Source: an uncultured Veillonellaceae bacterium (GTDB taxonomy: Bacteria; Bacillota; Negativicutes; Veillonellales; Dialisteraceae). From it: DNA of 13,450 nucleotides. Position 1 is the first letter of the stretch; every line of letters begins with the position of its first letter. Both the position numbers and the translations under genes were made by a program. This document shows, piece by piece, positions 1 through 5,673 of this stretch. The stretch covers positions 1 to 13,450 of the forward strand of contig CAUBUJ010000035.1 of assembly GCA_958439155.1 (NCBI GenBank), in the 5' to 3' direction. Below the pieces are notes generated by a model. That model was not told where the DNA came from. It searched no databases and saw only the letters and a list, made by a program, of their open reading frames with translations.

Positions 1-130
1 GAGCTGCTGCTGCAACTGCTACCGGTGCTGCTGCGGATACGCCGAATTTGTCTTCGATTGCTTTTACGAGTTCGCTCAGTTCGAGAACGGACATTTCGCT
101 AATGGCATTAAGGATTTCTTCATTAGTCAT
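1..130 (-). CDS. rplL: 50S ribosomal protein L7/L12, N-terminal part (runs off left edge)
   Basis: L7/L12 forms the flexible stalk of the large ribosomal subunit that recruits translation GTPases. Only the first 43 codons are in the window. They read MTNEEILNAISEMSVLELSEL and continue into an alanine/valine-rich stretch, which matches the L10-binding dimerisation domain followed by the start of the flexible hinge. The ATG at 130 is preceded by GGAGG with good spacing. The gene lies 32 nt downstream of rplJ, the gene of its stalk partner L10, and is the last visible gene of this minus-strand operon. The globular C-terminal domain is outside the window, so its integrity cannot be judged. Confidence 0.95.
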   Translation of the reverse strand, partial: MTNEEILNAISEMSVLELSELVKAIEDKFGVSAAAPVAVAAAA

Positions 131-162
131 TTTGTTTTCCTCCATTGGATCATTACGCGCAA

Positions 163-711
163 TTACGCGGTTTCTTTCTGTTTACGCACTGCTTCGAGAG
201 CATACGCGAGTTTGGTAATATTGCCGTTGAGGGCACGTGCCAGGCCGGAAATCGGCGCAAGCAGGGTGGCTGCGACCATGCCGAGCAGCTGGTCTCTGGA
301 CGGGAGATCGGCCAGTGCTTTGACAGCAGCAGGATCGATCACCTTTCCATCGAGAACGCCAGCCTTGACGGTGATGGCTTCGCTCTTGGTCTCATTGATG
401 AATTCCTTCAGGGCTGCCGCCGGTGCTACCGGGTCATCCTTGCAGGTCGCCAGGCCGTTCGGGCCGGCGAGCAGGTCATCAAGACCGGAAAGATTGAGTT
501 CGTCTGCAGCGATGCGGGTCAGTGTGTTTTTAATGACCTTGTATTCTACGTTGTGCGCAAGGAATTTGCGGCGCAGCAGGTTCGCGTCAGCTACAGTCAG
601 TTTGTTGAAGGAAACGAGAACCACACCCTGGGATGCGAGTCTTTCTTTCATTTCCGCAACGATGGCTGCCTTTTCAGGACGAATCTTCACTTCATACTTT
701 TCTTCGCTCAT
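163..711 (-). CDS. rplJ: 50S ribosomal protein L10
   Basis: L10 is the base of the ribosomal stalk: it binds 23S rRNA near L11 and carries L7/L12 dimers on its C-terminal helix. The 182-residue product has a normal length. The N-terminal half (VSFNKLTVADANLLRRK, about residues 34-50) is typical of the L10 rRNA-binding domain, and the C-terminal helix RALNGNITKLAYALEAVRKQ suits the L7/L12-binding segment. The start at 711 follows GGAGG at normal spacing. The gene follows a 191-nt gap after rplA that contains an L10-type autoregulatory leader, and precedes rplL by 32 nt. L10, alone or with L7/L12, is known in other bacteria to repress its own mRNA through such a leader. Confidence 0.97.
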   Translation of the reverse strand: MSEEKYEVKIRPEKAAIVAEMKERLASQGVVLVSFNKLTVADANLLRRKFLAHNVEYKVIKNTLTRIAADELNLSGLDDLLAGPNGLATCKDDPVAPAAALKEFINETKSEAITVKAGVLDGKVIDPAAVKALADLPSRDQLLGMVAATLLAPISGLARALNGNITKLAYALEAVRKQKETA

Positions 712-771
712 AGTACACCTCCTCTGCCATAGATTTGCGAGACATCTGTCTCTATATTTATCACGTTAGCT

Positions 772-805
772 AAAACGGCCTCACAAGGCGGGCTCGTGAG
801 GTCGT
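772..805 (-). terminator. Attenuator-like hairpin upstream of rplJ
   Basis: Minus-strand RNA: ACGACCUCAC, an 11-nt loop, then GUGAGGCCGU followed by UUU (four U in all counting the end of the stem). The stem is CCUCAC/GUGAGG, extended by ACG/CGU across one mismatch. The short U-run suggests a weak terminator. Its place between the L10-binding element and the rplJ start fits transcription attenuation of rplJL, as inferred for other Firmicutes. Confidence 0.55.
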
Positions 806-875
806 TGTACTGGCTTTCCAGTACTCAGCCTCGGGAGGCGGGCTTTCGCCCATTACAGATACCGCCGGTCTTCAG
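772..875 (-). ncRNA. Ribosomal protein L10 leader (cis-regulatory RNA)
   Basis: On the minus strand, between rplA and rplJ, the RNA reads AAGACCGGCGGU, then a GGGC-GAAA-GCCC hairpin, then CGCCUCCCGAGGCUGAG. This is the arrangement of the L10-binding leader: a G-rich strand pairing with a C-rich strand next to a purine-containing internal loop, plus a conserved CCGAGG box. A perfect 7-bp hairpin follows (GUACUGG-AAAG-CCAGUAC, 807-824), then a terminator-like hairpin. In the known family, excess L10 or L10-L7/L12 binds the leader and reduces rplJL expression. The assignment rests on position and recognisable motifs; a covariance-model search was not possible here. Confidence 0.85.
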
Positions 876-902
876 CTAAGTGTTAAATATAATTGTTTCC
901 GA

Positions 903-1607
903 TTATGCCTTCGGAGCTGCTACCTTGGTGAGGTCCAGGTGGATGCCGGGGCCCATGGTGGAGCAGACGGTGAGGCTCTTCATGTACGTGCCTTTTACAG
1001 AGGACGGACGGGCTTTCAGAATGTGGTTGTAGATCACCCGCAGGTTTTCTTTCAGCTTGTCTTCGTCAAAGGAGACTTTGCCGATGATGACCTGTACATT
1101 GCCTGCCTTATCGGTACGGTACTGTACCTTGCCGGCTTTGATTTCGTTGATCGCTTTGGTCACATCCATGGTGACGGTGCCGACCTTCGGGTTCGGCATG
1201 AGGCCTTTCGGTCCGAGGATGCGGCCGAGACGGCCAACGACGCCCATCATGTTCGGGGTTGCTACGACGACATCAAAGTCCATCCAGCCGCCCTGAATCT
1301 TCTGAGCCAGTTCCTGTCCGCCTACATAGTCAGCGCCTGCTGCTTTTGCTTCATCTTCCTGATGGTCTTTAGCGAAAACGAGGACTTTCTTCGTTTTGCC
1401 GGTGCCGTGGGGAAGAACGAGCGCGCCGCGGAGCTGCTGGTCAGCGTACTTCGGATTGATATTGAGATTGAAAGACAGTTCTACGGTTTCATCGAACTTG
1501 GCAGATGCTGCTTTCTTTACAAGCGCTACAGCTTCGTCGATGTCATAGAGTTTATGGCTGTCAACGATGGCTGCTGCTGCCTTCTGTTTCTTTGTCAGTT
1601 TTGCCAT
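903..1607 (-). CDS. rplA: 50S ribosomal protein L1
   Basis: L1 binds 23S rRNA at the mobile stalk by the E site and helps eject deacylated tRNA. In many bacteria it also represses translation of the rplK-rplA mRNA. The 234-residue product is full length. It contains the L1 signature LGPKGLMPNPK at residues 131-141, preceded by GRLGRI, and LPHGTGKTKKVLVFA near residues 65-79. The start at 1607 has GGAGG upstream on its mRNA. It follows rplK by 52 nt with no terminator between them, so the two are co-transcribed. Nothing is unusual in the protein. Confidence 0.97.
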   Translation of the reverse strand: MAKLTKKQKAAAAIVDSHKLYDIDEAVALVKKAASAKFDETVELSFNLNINPKYADQQLRGALVLPHGTGKTKKVLVFAKDHQEDEAKAAGADYVGGQELAQKIQGGWMDFDVVVATPNMMGVVGRLGRILGPKGLMPNPKVGTVTMDVTKAINEIKAGKVQYRTDKAGNVQVIIGKVSFDEDKLKENLRVIYNHILKARPSSVKGTYMKSLTVCSTMGPGIHLDLTKVAAPKA

Positions 1608-1659
1608 TGTTTCCTCCTTGTGGTAAGCGGGTATGACCCTGCCACGAATGGTCAGTCAA

Positions 1660-2085
1660 TTAGTCTACGACTTCGATGCCCATGCTGCGGGCTGTGCCTT
1701 CAACGAGACGCATTGCTGCTTCTACGTCGTTCGCGTTCAGGTCAGGCATCTTTGTTTCAGCGATTTCCTTAACCTGCGCCTTGGTGACTTTGCCGACTTT
1801 CTTCTTGTTCGGTTCACCAGAAGCTTTTTCGATGCCAGCTGCCTTCTTCAGAAGAATCGCTGCCGGCGGAGTCTTACAAATGAATGTAAAGCTTCTATCT
1901 TCGTAAACAGTGATTTCTACAGGAATAACGAGGCCCACCTGCTTGGCGGTGCGGTCGTTGAAGTCCTTAACGAAAGCCATGATGTTCACGCCTGCCTGGC
2001 CGAGGGCCGGGCCTACTGGCGGTGCTGGCGTGGCTTTGCCGGCTGCTACCTGCAGTTTCACTACCTTGGTTACTTTCTTTGCCAT
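1660..2085 (-). CDS. rplK: 50S ribosomal protein L11
   Basis: L11 binds the GTPase-associated region of 23S rRNA and, in species with a ribosome-dependent stringent response, is needed for RelA/Rel activation. The 141-residue product begins MAKKVTKVVKLQVAAGKATP and has the conserved APPVGPALGQ at residues 21-30, which belongs to the flexible N-terminal domain. The frame stays open upstream to an ATG at 2142, but the start at 2085 is preferred. It is preceded by AAGGAGGTGTCAATT, an ideal ribosome binding site, and it gives the normal L11 length. The 97-nt gap from nusG may hold an L1 control site. Confidence 0.97.
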   Translation of the reverse strand: MAKKVTKVVKLQVAAGKATPAPPVGPALGQAGVNIMAFVKDFNDRTAKQVGLVIPVEITVYEDRSFTFICKTPPAAILLKKAAGIEKASGEPNKKKVGKVTKAQVKEIAETKMPDLNANDVEAAMRLVEGTARSMGIEVVD

Positions 2086-2113
2086 AATTGACACCTCCTT
2101 ACTCTTTGAGGAT

Positions 2114-2142
2114 GTGGTACAAACGGAATGGTATCCTCCCAC
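2114..2142 (-). promoter_or_regulatory. Candidate L1-binding site in rplK leader
   Basis: The minus-strand RNA upstream of rplK reads GUGGGAGG, a short loop, then CCGUUUGUACCAC. The outer GUGG pairs with CCAC, leaving a GAGG/purine-rich internal loop. This resembles the GUGGGAGG...ACCAC element that I recall from L11 operon leaders, where L1 binds an mRNA mimic of its 23S site. The recall is from memory and the helix is short, so this is tentative. Confidence 0.4.
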
Positions 2143-2182
2143 GTGAGGCTCAGGAAATCAAATTCCCTTTCTCACTAGAGTT

Positions 2183-2737
2183 TTACGAAAGGGGTTCAAA
2201 GAAACCCGCTTCCAGCTCTATCTTGGTTGCGTGCCCAAAGGCGCTGAGTTCAGCAGTGATTCTGCCTTTGTCAGCCGCTACATTGAGCACGGTAGCCACA
2301 TTATCAGCGAAAGGTCCTTCGGTGATACGGATCTTGTCGCCTTCTTTGACGTCGATCCGGACCGGGACTTTTTTATCTTTGTTCAGAATACGGGCCACTT
2401 CCGCTTCCGACAGCGGGATCGGCTTCGTGGTGGTTCCGACGAATCCAGTGACGCCAGGCGTATTCCGCACTACATACCAGCTGTGGTCATTCACTTCCAT
2501 CTCTATGAGAAGGTAGCCGGGGAAAACTTTCCGGGAGACCACTTTTTTCTGGCCTTCCTTCACTTCTTCTTCGTCCTGCATGGGAAGAAGAATCTGTTTG
2601 ATCGTGTCTTCCAGGCCCATGGAATGAACTTTCCGGTTCAGCGTATCCATGACCTTATTCTCATAGCCGGAGTATGTGTGAATCACATACCAGCGGATGT
2701 TTTTTTCTGTATTCTCCTGTTTTACTTCGTCTGCCAT
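2183..2737 (-). CDS. nusG: Transcription termination/antitermination protein NusG
   Basis: NusG binds the RNA polymerase clamp and controls pausing, Rho-dependent termination and coupling to ribosomes. The 184-residue protein has the NGN domain (about residues 14-120, starting IRWYVIHTYSGYE, with VFPGYLLIEM at 71-80). A KOW domain follows (about residues 131-165, KEGDKIRITEGPFADNVATV). The ATG at 2737 is preceded by GGAGG. It lies only 10 nt after secE, the usual pairing, and is followed by rplK. The length is normal and no key segment is missing. Confidence 0.97.
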   Translation of the reverse strand: MADEVKQENTEKNIRWYVIHTYSGYENKVMDTLNRKVHSMGLEDTIKQILLPMQDEEEVKEGQKKVVSRKVFPGYLLIEMEVNDHSWYVVRNTPGVTGFVGTTTKPIPLSEAEVARILNKDKKVPVRIDVKEGDKIRITEGPFADNVATVLNVAADKGRITAELSAFGHATKIELEAGFFEPLS

Positions 2738-2747
2738 GGTTCCTCCT

Positions 2748-2972
2748 TCAGCCTACCGCGCTTACGAGCAGTTTGGAAAGACCCATGAACACGAAGTCCA
2801 CTGCGACGAGCAGGAAGGAAATCAGGATGACTGAGGAGATGACGGTGACGGTATACTGGGTGAGCTGTTTTCTGCTCGGCCAGATGACCTTTTTCATTTC
2901 CACCTTCGTCTCACGGAAAAATTTATTCCACGCAGCGCTGCTTTCCTCTGCTTTCTGCCGACGATTCGCCAT
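2748..2972 (-). CDS. secE: Preprotein translocase subunit SecE
   Basis: SecE is the small essential subunit that clamps SecY in the SecYEG protein-conducting channel of the cytoplasmic membrane. The 74-residue protein is the short single-span form found in most bacteria outside the Gammaproteobacteria. It has an amphipathic region containing the family signature VEMKKVIWPSRKQL (about residues 24-37), then one transmembrane helix (about residues 42-65, TVTVISSVILISFLLVAVDF). The start at 2972 has a modest GGGGTG ribosome binding site. It lies between rpmG (25 nt upstream) and nusG (10 nt downstream), a classic arrangement. Confidence 0.96.
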   Translation of the reverse strand: MANRRQKAEESSAAWNKFFRETKVEMKKVIWPSRKQLTQYTVTVISSVILISFLLVAVDFVFMGLSKLLVSAVG

Positions 2973-2997
2973 TCTTACACCCCTGTCTGAACGCTAA

Positions 2998-3147
2998 TTA
3001 TTTGGTTTCTTTATGCAGGGTGTGCTTCTTGCACCATTTGCAGTACTTCATCATTTCCATGCGTTCTGCATTGTTTTTCTTGTTCTTGTTGGTACGATAA
3101 TTGCGGCGCTTGCACTCTGTGCATGCAAGAGTAATTCCTTCACGCAT
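2998..3147 (-). CDS. rpmG: 50S ribosomal protein L33 (zinc-ribbon type)
   Basis: L33 is a small large-subunit protein near the E site. This short gene encodes 49 residues, MREGITLACTECKRRNYR through CKWCKKHTLHKETK. The four cysteines at 9, 12, 36 and 39 form two CxxC pairs, so this is the zinc-binding (C+) form rather than the cysteine-free paralogue used under zinc limitation in some bacteria. The start at 3147 follows GAGGTG by 7 nt; an overlapping ATG 5 nt upstream is out of frame. It is the first gene after the promoter at 3200-3229 and leads the secE-nusG-ribosomal gene run. Confidence 0.95.
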   Translation of the reverse strand: MREGITLACTECKRRNYRTNKNKKNNAERMEMMKYCKWCKKHTLHKETK

Positions 3148-3199
3148 TCCATTACACCTCACTCAAATTTCCGGGTATTCCCATTGAACATACTCATGA

Positions 3200-3229
3200 A
3201 TTATATCACAAGCGTAAATACGAAGTCAA
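3200..3229 (-). promoter_or_regulatory. Sigma-70-type promoter of the rpmG-secE-nusG-rpl operon
   Basis: Minus-strand -35 TTGACT (3224-3229), an 18-nt spacer and -10 TATAAT (3200-3205). A TG one base upstream of the -10 makes it an extended -10 promoter. Near-consensus strength fits a highly expressed ribosomal operon. The predicted start, near 3193, leaves an untranslated leader of about 45 nt before rpmG. Confidence 0.85.
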
Positions 3230-3257
3230 CGTATTTTTTCATTTAAAAAGGCCGGGG

Positions 3258-3290
3258 ATACCCGACGTGGAATAGTATACCACGGGATCC
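3258..3290. repeat. Small dyad at edge of intergenic repeat region
   Basis: CCCGACGTGG, a short AT-rich core (AATAGTATA), then CCACGGG forms an imperfect inverted repeat whose best part is CGTGG/CCACG. It sits just outside the larger nested inverted repeats and behind the rpmG promoter. No T-run follows on either strand, so it is not a clear terminator. Function unknown. Confidence 0.4.
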
Positions 3291-3352
3291 GCTTCTGCGC
3301 AAGGGGCGCAGGGGAAGTTTAGGGTTGAGGGTTGAGAGTTTAGAGGGGCGGT

Positions 3353-3386
3353 GCCGCCTCAAATACAATGGGCGGCGGATTTTTTT
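3353..3386 (+). terminator. Terminator-like hairpin in left repeat arm
   Basis: On the plus strand GCCGCC (3353-3358) pairs with GGCGGC (3371-3376) across a 12-nt loop, followed by GGA and seven T residues. No plus-strand gene ends just upstream, so it may act as an insulator or simply be part of the repeat. Confidence 0.5.
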
Positions 3387-3516
3387 ATAGGCCGAGAGTA
3401 ACGGAGTGTGCGTCATGGGAGCGGGGTACAGAGAGCAGAGTGCAAAGCGCAAAGCGGCGGATGCTCGCCGCATAGGCTCTTTTTTATAGTCCTCAGGCGC
3501 CGGACGGCTGGGGACT

Positions 3517-3539
3517 ATAAAAAATCCGCCGAAGGCGGC
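3517..3539 (-). terminator. Terminator-like hairpin in right repeat arm
   Basis: On the minus strand CCGCC-UUC-GGCGG is followed by A and six U residues, the form of an intrinsic terminator. It points leftwards, opposite to the hairpin of the left arm. It would stop antisense transcription coming from the moxR side before it reached the ribosomal operon. Confidence 0.5.
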
Positions 3540-3627
3540 ACCATCCCTCTAAACTCTAAGCTCTAAACTTGAATCCCCGCTCCCATGAAGCGCTTTCCAA
3601 ATTCCCCCTATTCCGCATCAGAACTCC

Positions 3628-3655
3628 CTGTTTTTTTGCATTCGTGTCGTATAAT
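3628..3655 (+). promoter_or_regulatory. Candidate promoter of the moxR operon
   Basis: A perfect -10 TATAAT (3650-3655) lies about 50 nt upstream of the moxR start codon. The -35 is poor (CTGTTT at 3628-3633, 16-nt spacing) and overlaps a T-run. The strong -10 and the position support a promoter; the weak -35 suggests moderate or regulated activity. Confidence 0.5.
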
Positions 3656-3713
3656 ATAAGGTAATTCTTAACGAAACTCCTTATATTGCCTATAAAAGAA
3701 AGGAATTTATTTC

Positions 3714-4655
3714 ATGACTGAAAAAGAAACCATTGACGCCATTCTCAAGGAAACAGGAAAAGCGGTGCTTGGCAAGGATACGGTGCTCCGGCAGATTCTC
3801 ACGGCGATTCTCGCGGGAGGCCATATTTTGATTGATGATATTCCCGGTGTGGGGAAAACCACCATCGCTGTCGCTTTTACCAGGGTGCTCGGCCTTTCCT
3901 ACAAGCGGACCCAGTTCACGCCGGATGTGCTCCCTTCGGATATTACAGGCTTTTCCATGTACGACAAGGAGAGCGGCTCTTTCCGGTATGTGCCGGGATC
4001 GGTGATGACCAATTTTTTCCTGGCTGATGAAATCAACCGGGCATCGCCGAAGACGCAGTCGGCCCTTCTCGAAGTGATGCAGGAAGGACGTCTTTCGGTA
4101 GACGGGAAGACCTACGCCGTGCCCCAGCCTTTCATCGTCATGGCCACGCAGAATCCGACAGGGTCTTCCGGCACGCAGGAGCTCCCTGAGTCCCAGACGG
4201 ACCGTTTCATGATCCGCACCACTGTAGGCTATCCTTCCGCAGAGGATGAGTTCCACATTTTGAAAGGCGACTCTTTCCAGGCGGCGTCTTCCCTCGCGCC
4301 GGTGGTGACAGCGGAAACGCTGTCCGCGCTCCGGAAAAAAGCCGCTGCCGTCCATGTGGATGACAGCCTCTACCGGTACATGGTATCCATCGCCCAGGCG
4401 TCCCGCCGGTCGGCGGACATTGCCCTCGGGATCAGCCCGCGGGGCACTATGGCTCTTGCGGCGATGACCCGGGCGCGGGCGCTCATGGAAGGGCGCAGCT
4501 ATGCCGTGCCTGACGATGTGACCGCTGTGGCGCCGTACACGCTCTGCCATCGTCTCTCCCTCTCGGGAGAGGCGTTCCTTGCGGGAAAGACCGCCCCGTC
4601 TGTCCTCTCTGACCTTCTGGCAACCCTGCCGCTGCCCTCCATGGCGGAGGCGTAA
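3714..4655 (+). CDS. MoxR-family AAA+ ATPase
   Basis: MoxR ATPases are chaperone-like AAA+ proteins thought to remodel or assemble partner proteins, often VWA or DUF58 proteins encoded beside them. The 313-residue protein has Walker A DDIPGVGKTT (41-50), Walker B FFLADE (101-106) followed by INRASPKTQSALLEVMQEGR, sensor 1 VMATQNP (142-148), and PESQTDRF (158-165), the conserved region before the arginine finger. A C-terminal AAA lid contains ISPRGTMALAAMTRARA. All catalytic motifs are intact and the length is typical. The start at 3714 has AAAGGAA about 10 nt upstream. The stop is one base before the start of the DUF58 gene, so translation is probably coupled. The substrate is not known. Confidence 0.93.
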   Translation: MTEKETIDAILKETGKAVLGKDTVLRQILTAILAGGHILIDDIPGVGKTTIAVAFTRVLGLSYKRTQFTPDVLPSDITGFSMYDKESGSFRYVPGSVMTNFFLADEINRASPKTQSALLEVMQEGRLSVDGKTYAVPQPFIVMATQNPTGSSGTQELPESQTDRFMIRTTVGYPSAEDEFHILKGDSFQAASSLAPVVTAETLSALRKKAAAVHVDDSLYRYMVSIAQASRRSADIALGISPRGTMALAAMTRARALMEGRSYAVPDDVTAVAPYTLCHRLSLSGEAFLAGKTAPSVLSDLLATLPLPSMAEA

Positions 4656-4656
4656 G

Positions 4657-5673
4657 ATGCGCCGCCTCTCTTATATTATCTCCCTGGGAGCCTTTTTCTT
4701 CCTCATGGTGATGTACGATTTCTACGCAGCCTTCCTCGGATTCGCCGCGCTCCTTCTGGCGCCGGTGCCGTCGCTGCTCCTGTCCTTCTGGGCGAAGAAG
4801 CACCTTTCTGTCTCTCTCGCGCTGCCGCCCCGGGCCGTGCGGGGAGAAGAAACGCCGGTCACCGTCACTTTGAAAGGAACCTGCCTTTCCTTCCTTCCCG
4901 GGCTTTCTCTCGCGGCAGAAGGACTCACCGCGGAAGAGGAGCGGCAGGGACATTCCATGTCCTTCTCTCTTCCTTTCTGCCCGGCCCACTGCGGGCGGCA
5001 GACCCTGCCGGCGATGACGCTGTCGTTTTCGGATCTCTTCGGCCTCACCCGGTATAAGAAGGAATTCTCCAGCAAAGAAATGACCGCTCTTCCCCGGATG
5101 ATGGGACATGCCAAGCGAGGGCAGGCTTTCCTGTCCCGCCTCCTTGTGCCGCAGGAGCCGGAACGGTTCGGCGCCGCCCCCTACCAGCAAGGAGACAGTG
5201 TCCGTCTCATCAACTGGAAAGTGACCGCCCGGAAGGACGAGCTCTATGTGCGGGACACCTGGCCCGGTGAGGAGTCATCTCTTCTGGTCGCCGCGTCTCT
5301 TCCGGCAGAAAGCAATGAGCGGGATACTGCGGGAGACGCGCTTCTTACGGTGGGAAAACTCCTCCTGTCGGCGGGAAAAAAGTTCACTTTTCTCTGGGCC
5401 GATGAAAAGCATCGCGTCCATACGGAAAAGATCCGCACCGGAGAGGATTGGGATCGGTCCCTCCTCCTCTTTTTGAAAGACGGCAGCGCCCATTCCCCTT
5501 TCCTGGGAGGAGGCACCCTCCCGGCAGATCTTCCTGTGCTGTTCCTTACAGGGGAGGCCGATCCGGCCCTTCCTCCGCACCGGCCGCTCTATGTATGGAA
5601 TGCCCATGAAAAAGGAAAAGGCACTCTCGCCGGGCGGACAGCCATAGCGGCGGCGCTGGGAGGCGAAGCATGA
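4657..5673 (+). CDS. DUF58 domain-containing membrane protein
   Basis: DUF58 proteins usually accompany MoxR ATPases and have a von Willebrand A-like region; their role is poorly defined. The 338-residue product begins with two hydrophobic segments (about residues 5-20 and 24-42), so it is probably anchored in the membrane with most of the chain on one side. The family signature is clear: YQQGDSVRLINWKVTARKDEL from residue 176, with invariant-looking GD, R, INWK and AR. The start at 4657 is chosen because it follows the moxR stop by one base and has GGAGG in the moxR end. A longer open frame from 4579 overlaps moxR and lacks such a site. The stop overlaps the next start (ATGA), showing tight coupling. 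Confidence 0.9.
   Translation: MRRLSYIISLGAFFFLMVMYDFYAAFLGFAALLLAPVPSLLLSFWAKKHLSVSLALPPRAVRGEETPVTVTLKGTCLSFLPGLSLAAEGLTAEEERQGHSMSFSLPFCPAHCGRQTLPAMTLSFSDLFGLTRYKKEFSSKEMTALPRMMGHAKRGQAFLSRLLVPQEPERFGAAPYQQGDSVRLINWKVTARKDELYVRDTWPGEESSLLVAASLPAESNERDTAGDALLTVGKLLLSAGKKFTFLWADEKHRVHTEKIRTGEDWDRSLLLFLKDGSAHSPFLGGGTLPADLPVLFLTGEADPALPPHRPLYVWNAHEKGKGTLAGRTAIAAALGGEA

Larger units (their letters stand above)
3315..3587. repeat. Nested inverted-repeat intergenic element
   Basis: This non-coding block lies between two divergent operons. An outer left arm (3315-3390: AAGTTTAG-rich, then GGTGCCGCC, then GGCGGATTTTTTTATAG) is repeated, inverted and with gaps, as the right arm (3515-3570). Inside or across these lie two exact 13-bp inverted pairs: CATGGGAGCGGGG (3414-3426) with its complement at 3575-3587, and TTTTTTATAGTCC (3480-3492) with its complement at 3512-3524. 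There is also a 6-bp GCGGCG/CGCCGC hairpin (3454-3471). The arms contain degenerate GTTTAGAG/GGTTGAG iterations. No transposase or credible gene lies inside. It looks like a dispersed intergenic repeat or MITE-like sequence, but only one copy is visible here. Confidence 0.75.

Noticed and set aside
2086..2142. An upstream start for rplK adding 19 residues
   Set aside because: The added residues have no L11 similarity, and the 2085 start has an ideal AAGGAGG and yields the normal 141-residue length.
3243..3473. A 76-codon minus-strand open frame across the intergenic repeats
   Set aside because: It is made of repeat sequence, translates to low-complexity Arg/Leu/Pro text and has no ribosome binding site.
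3690..4550. A 286-codon open frame antisense to the moxR gene
   Set aside because: It mirrors a gene with all AAA+ motifs intact, has no ribosome binding site, and its Arg/His/Gly-rich composition is typical of antisense frames in GC-rich genes.
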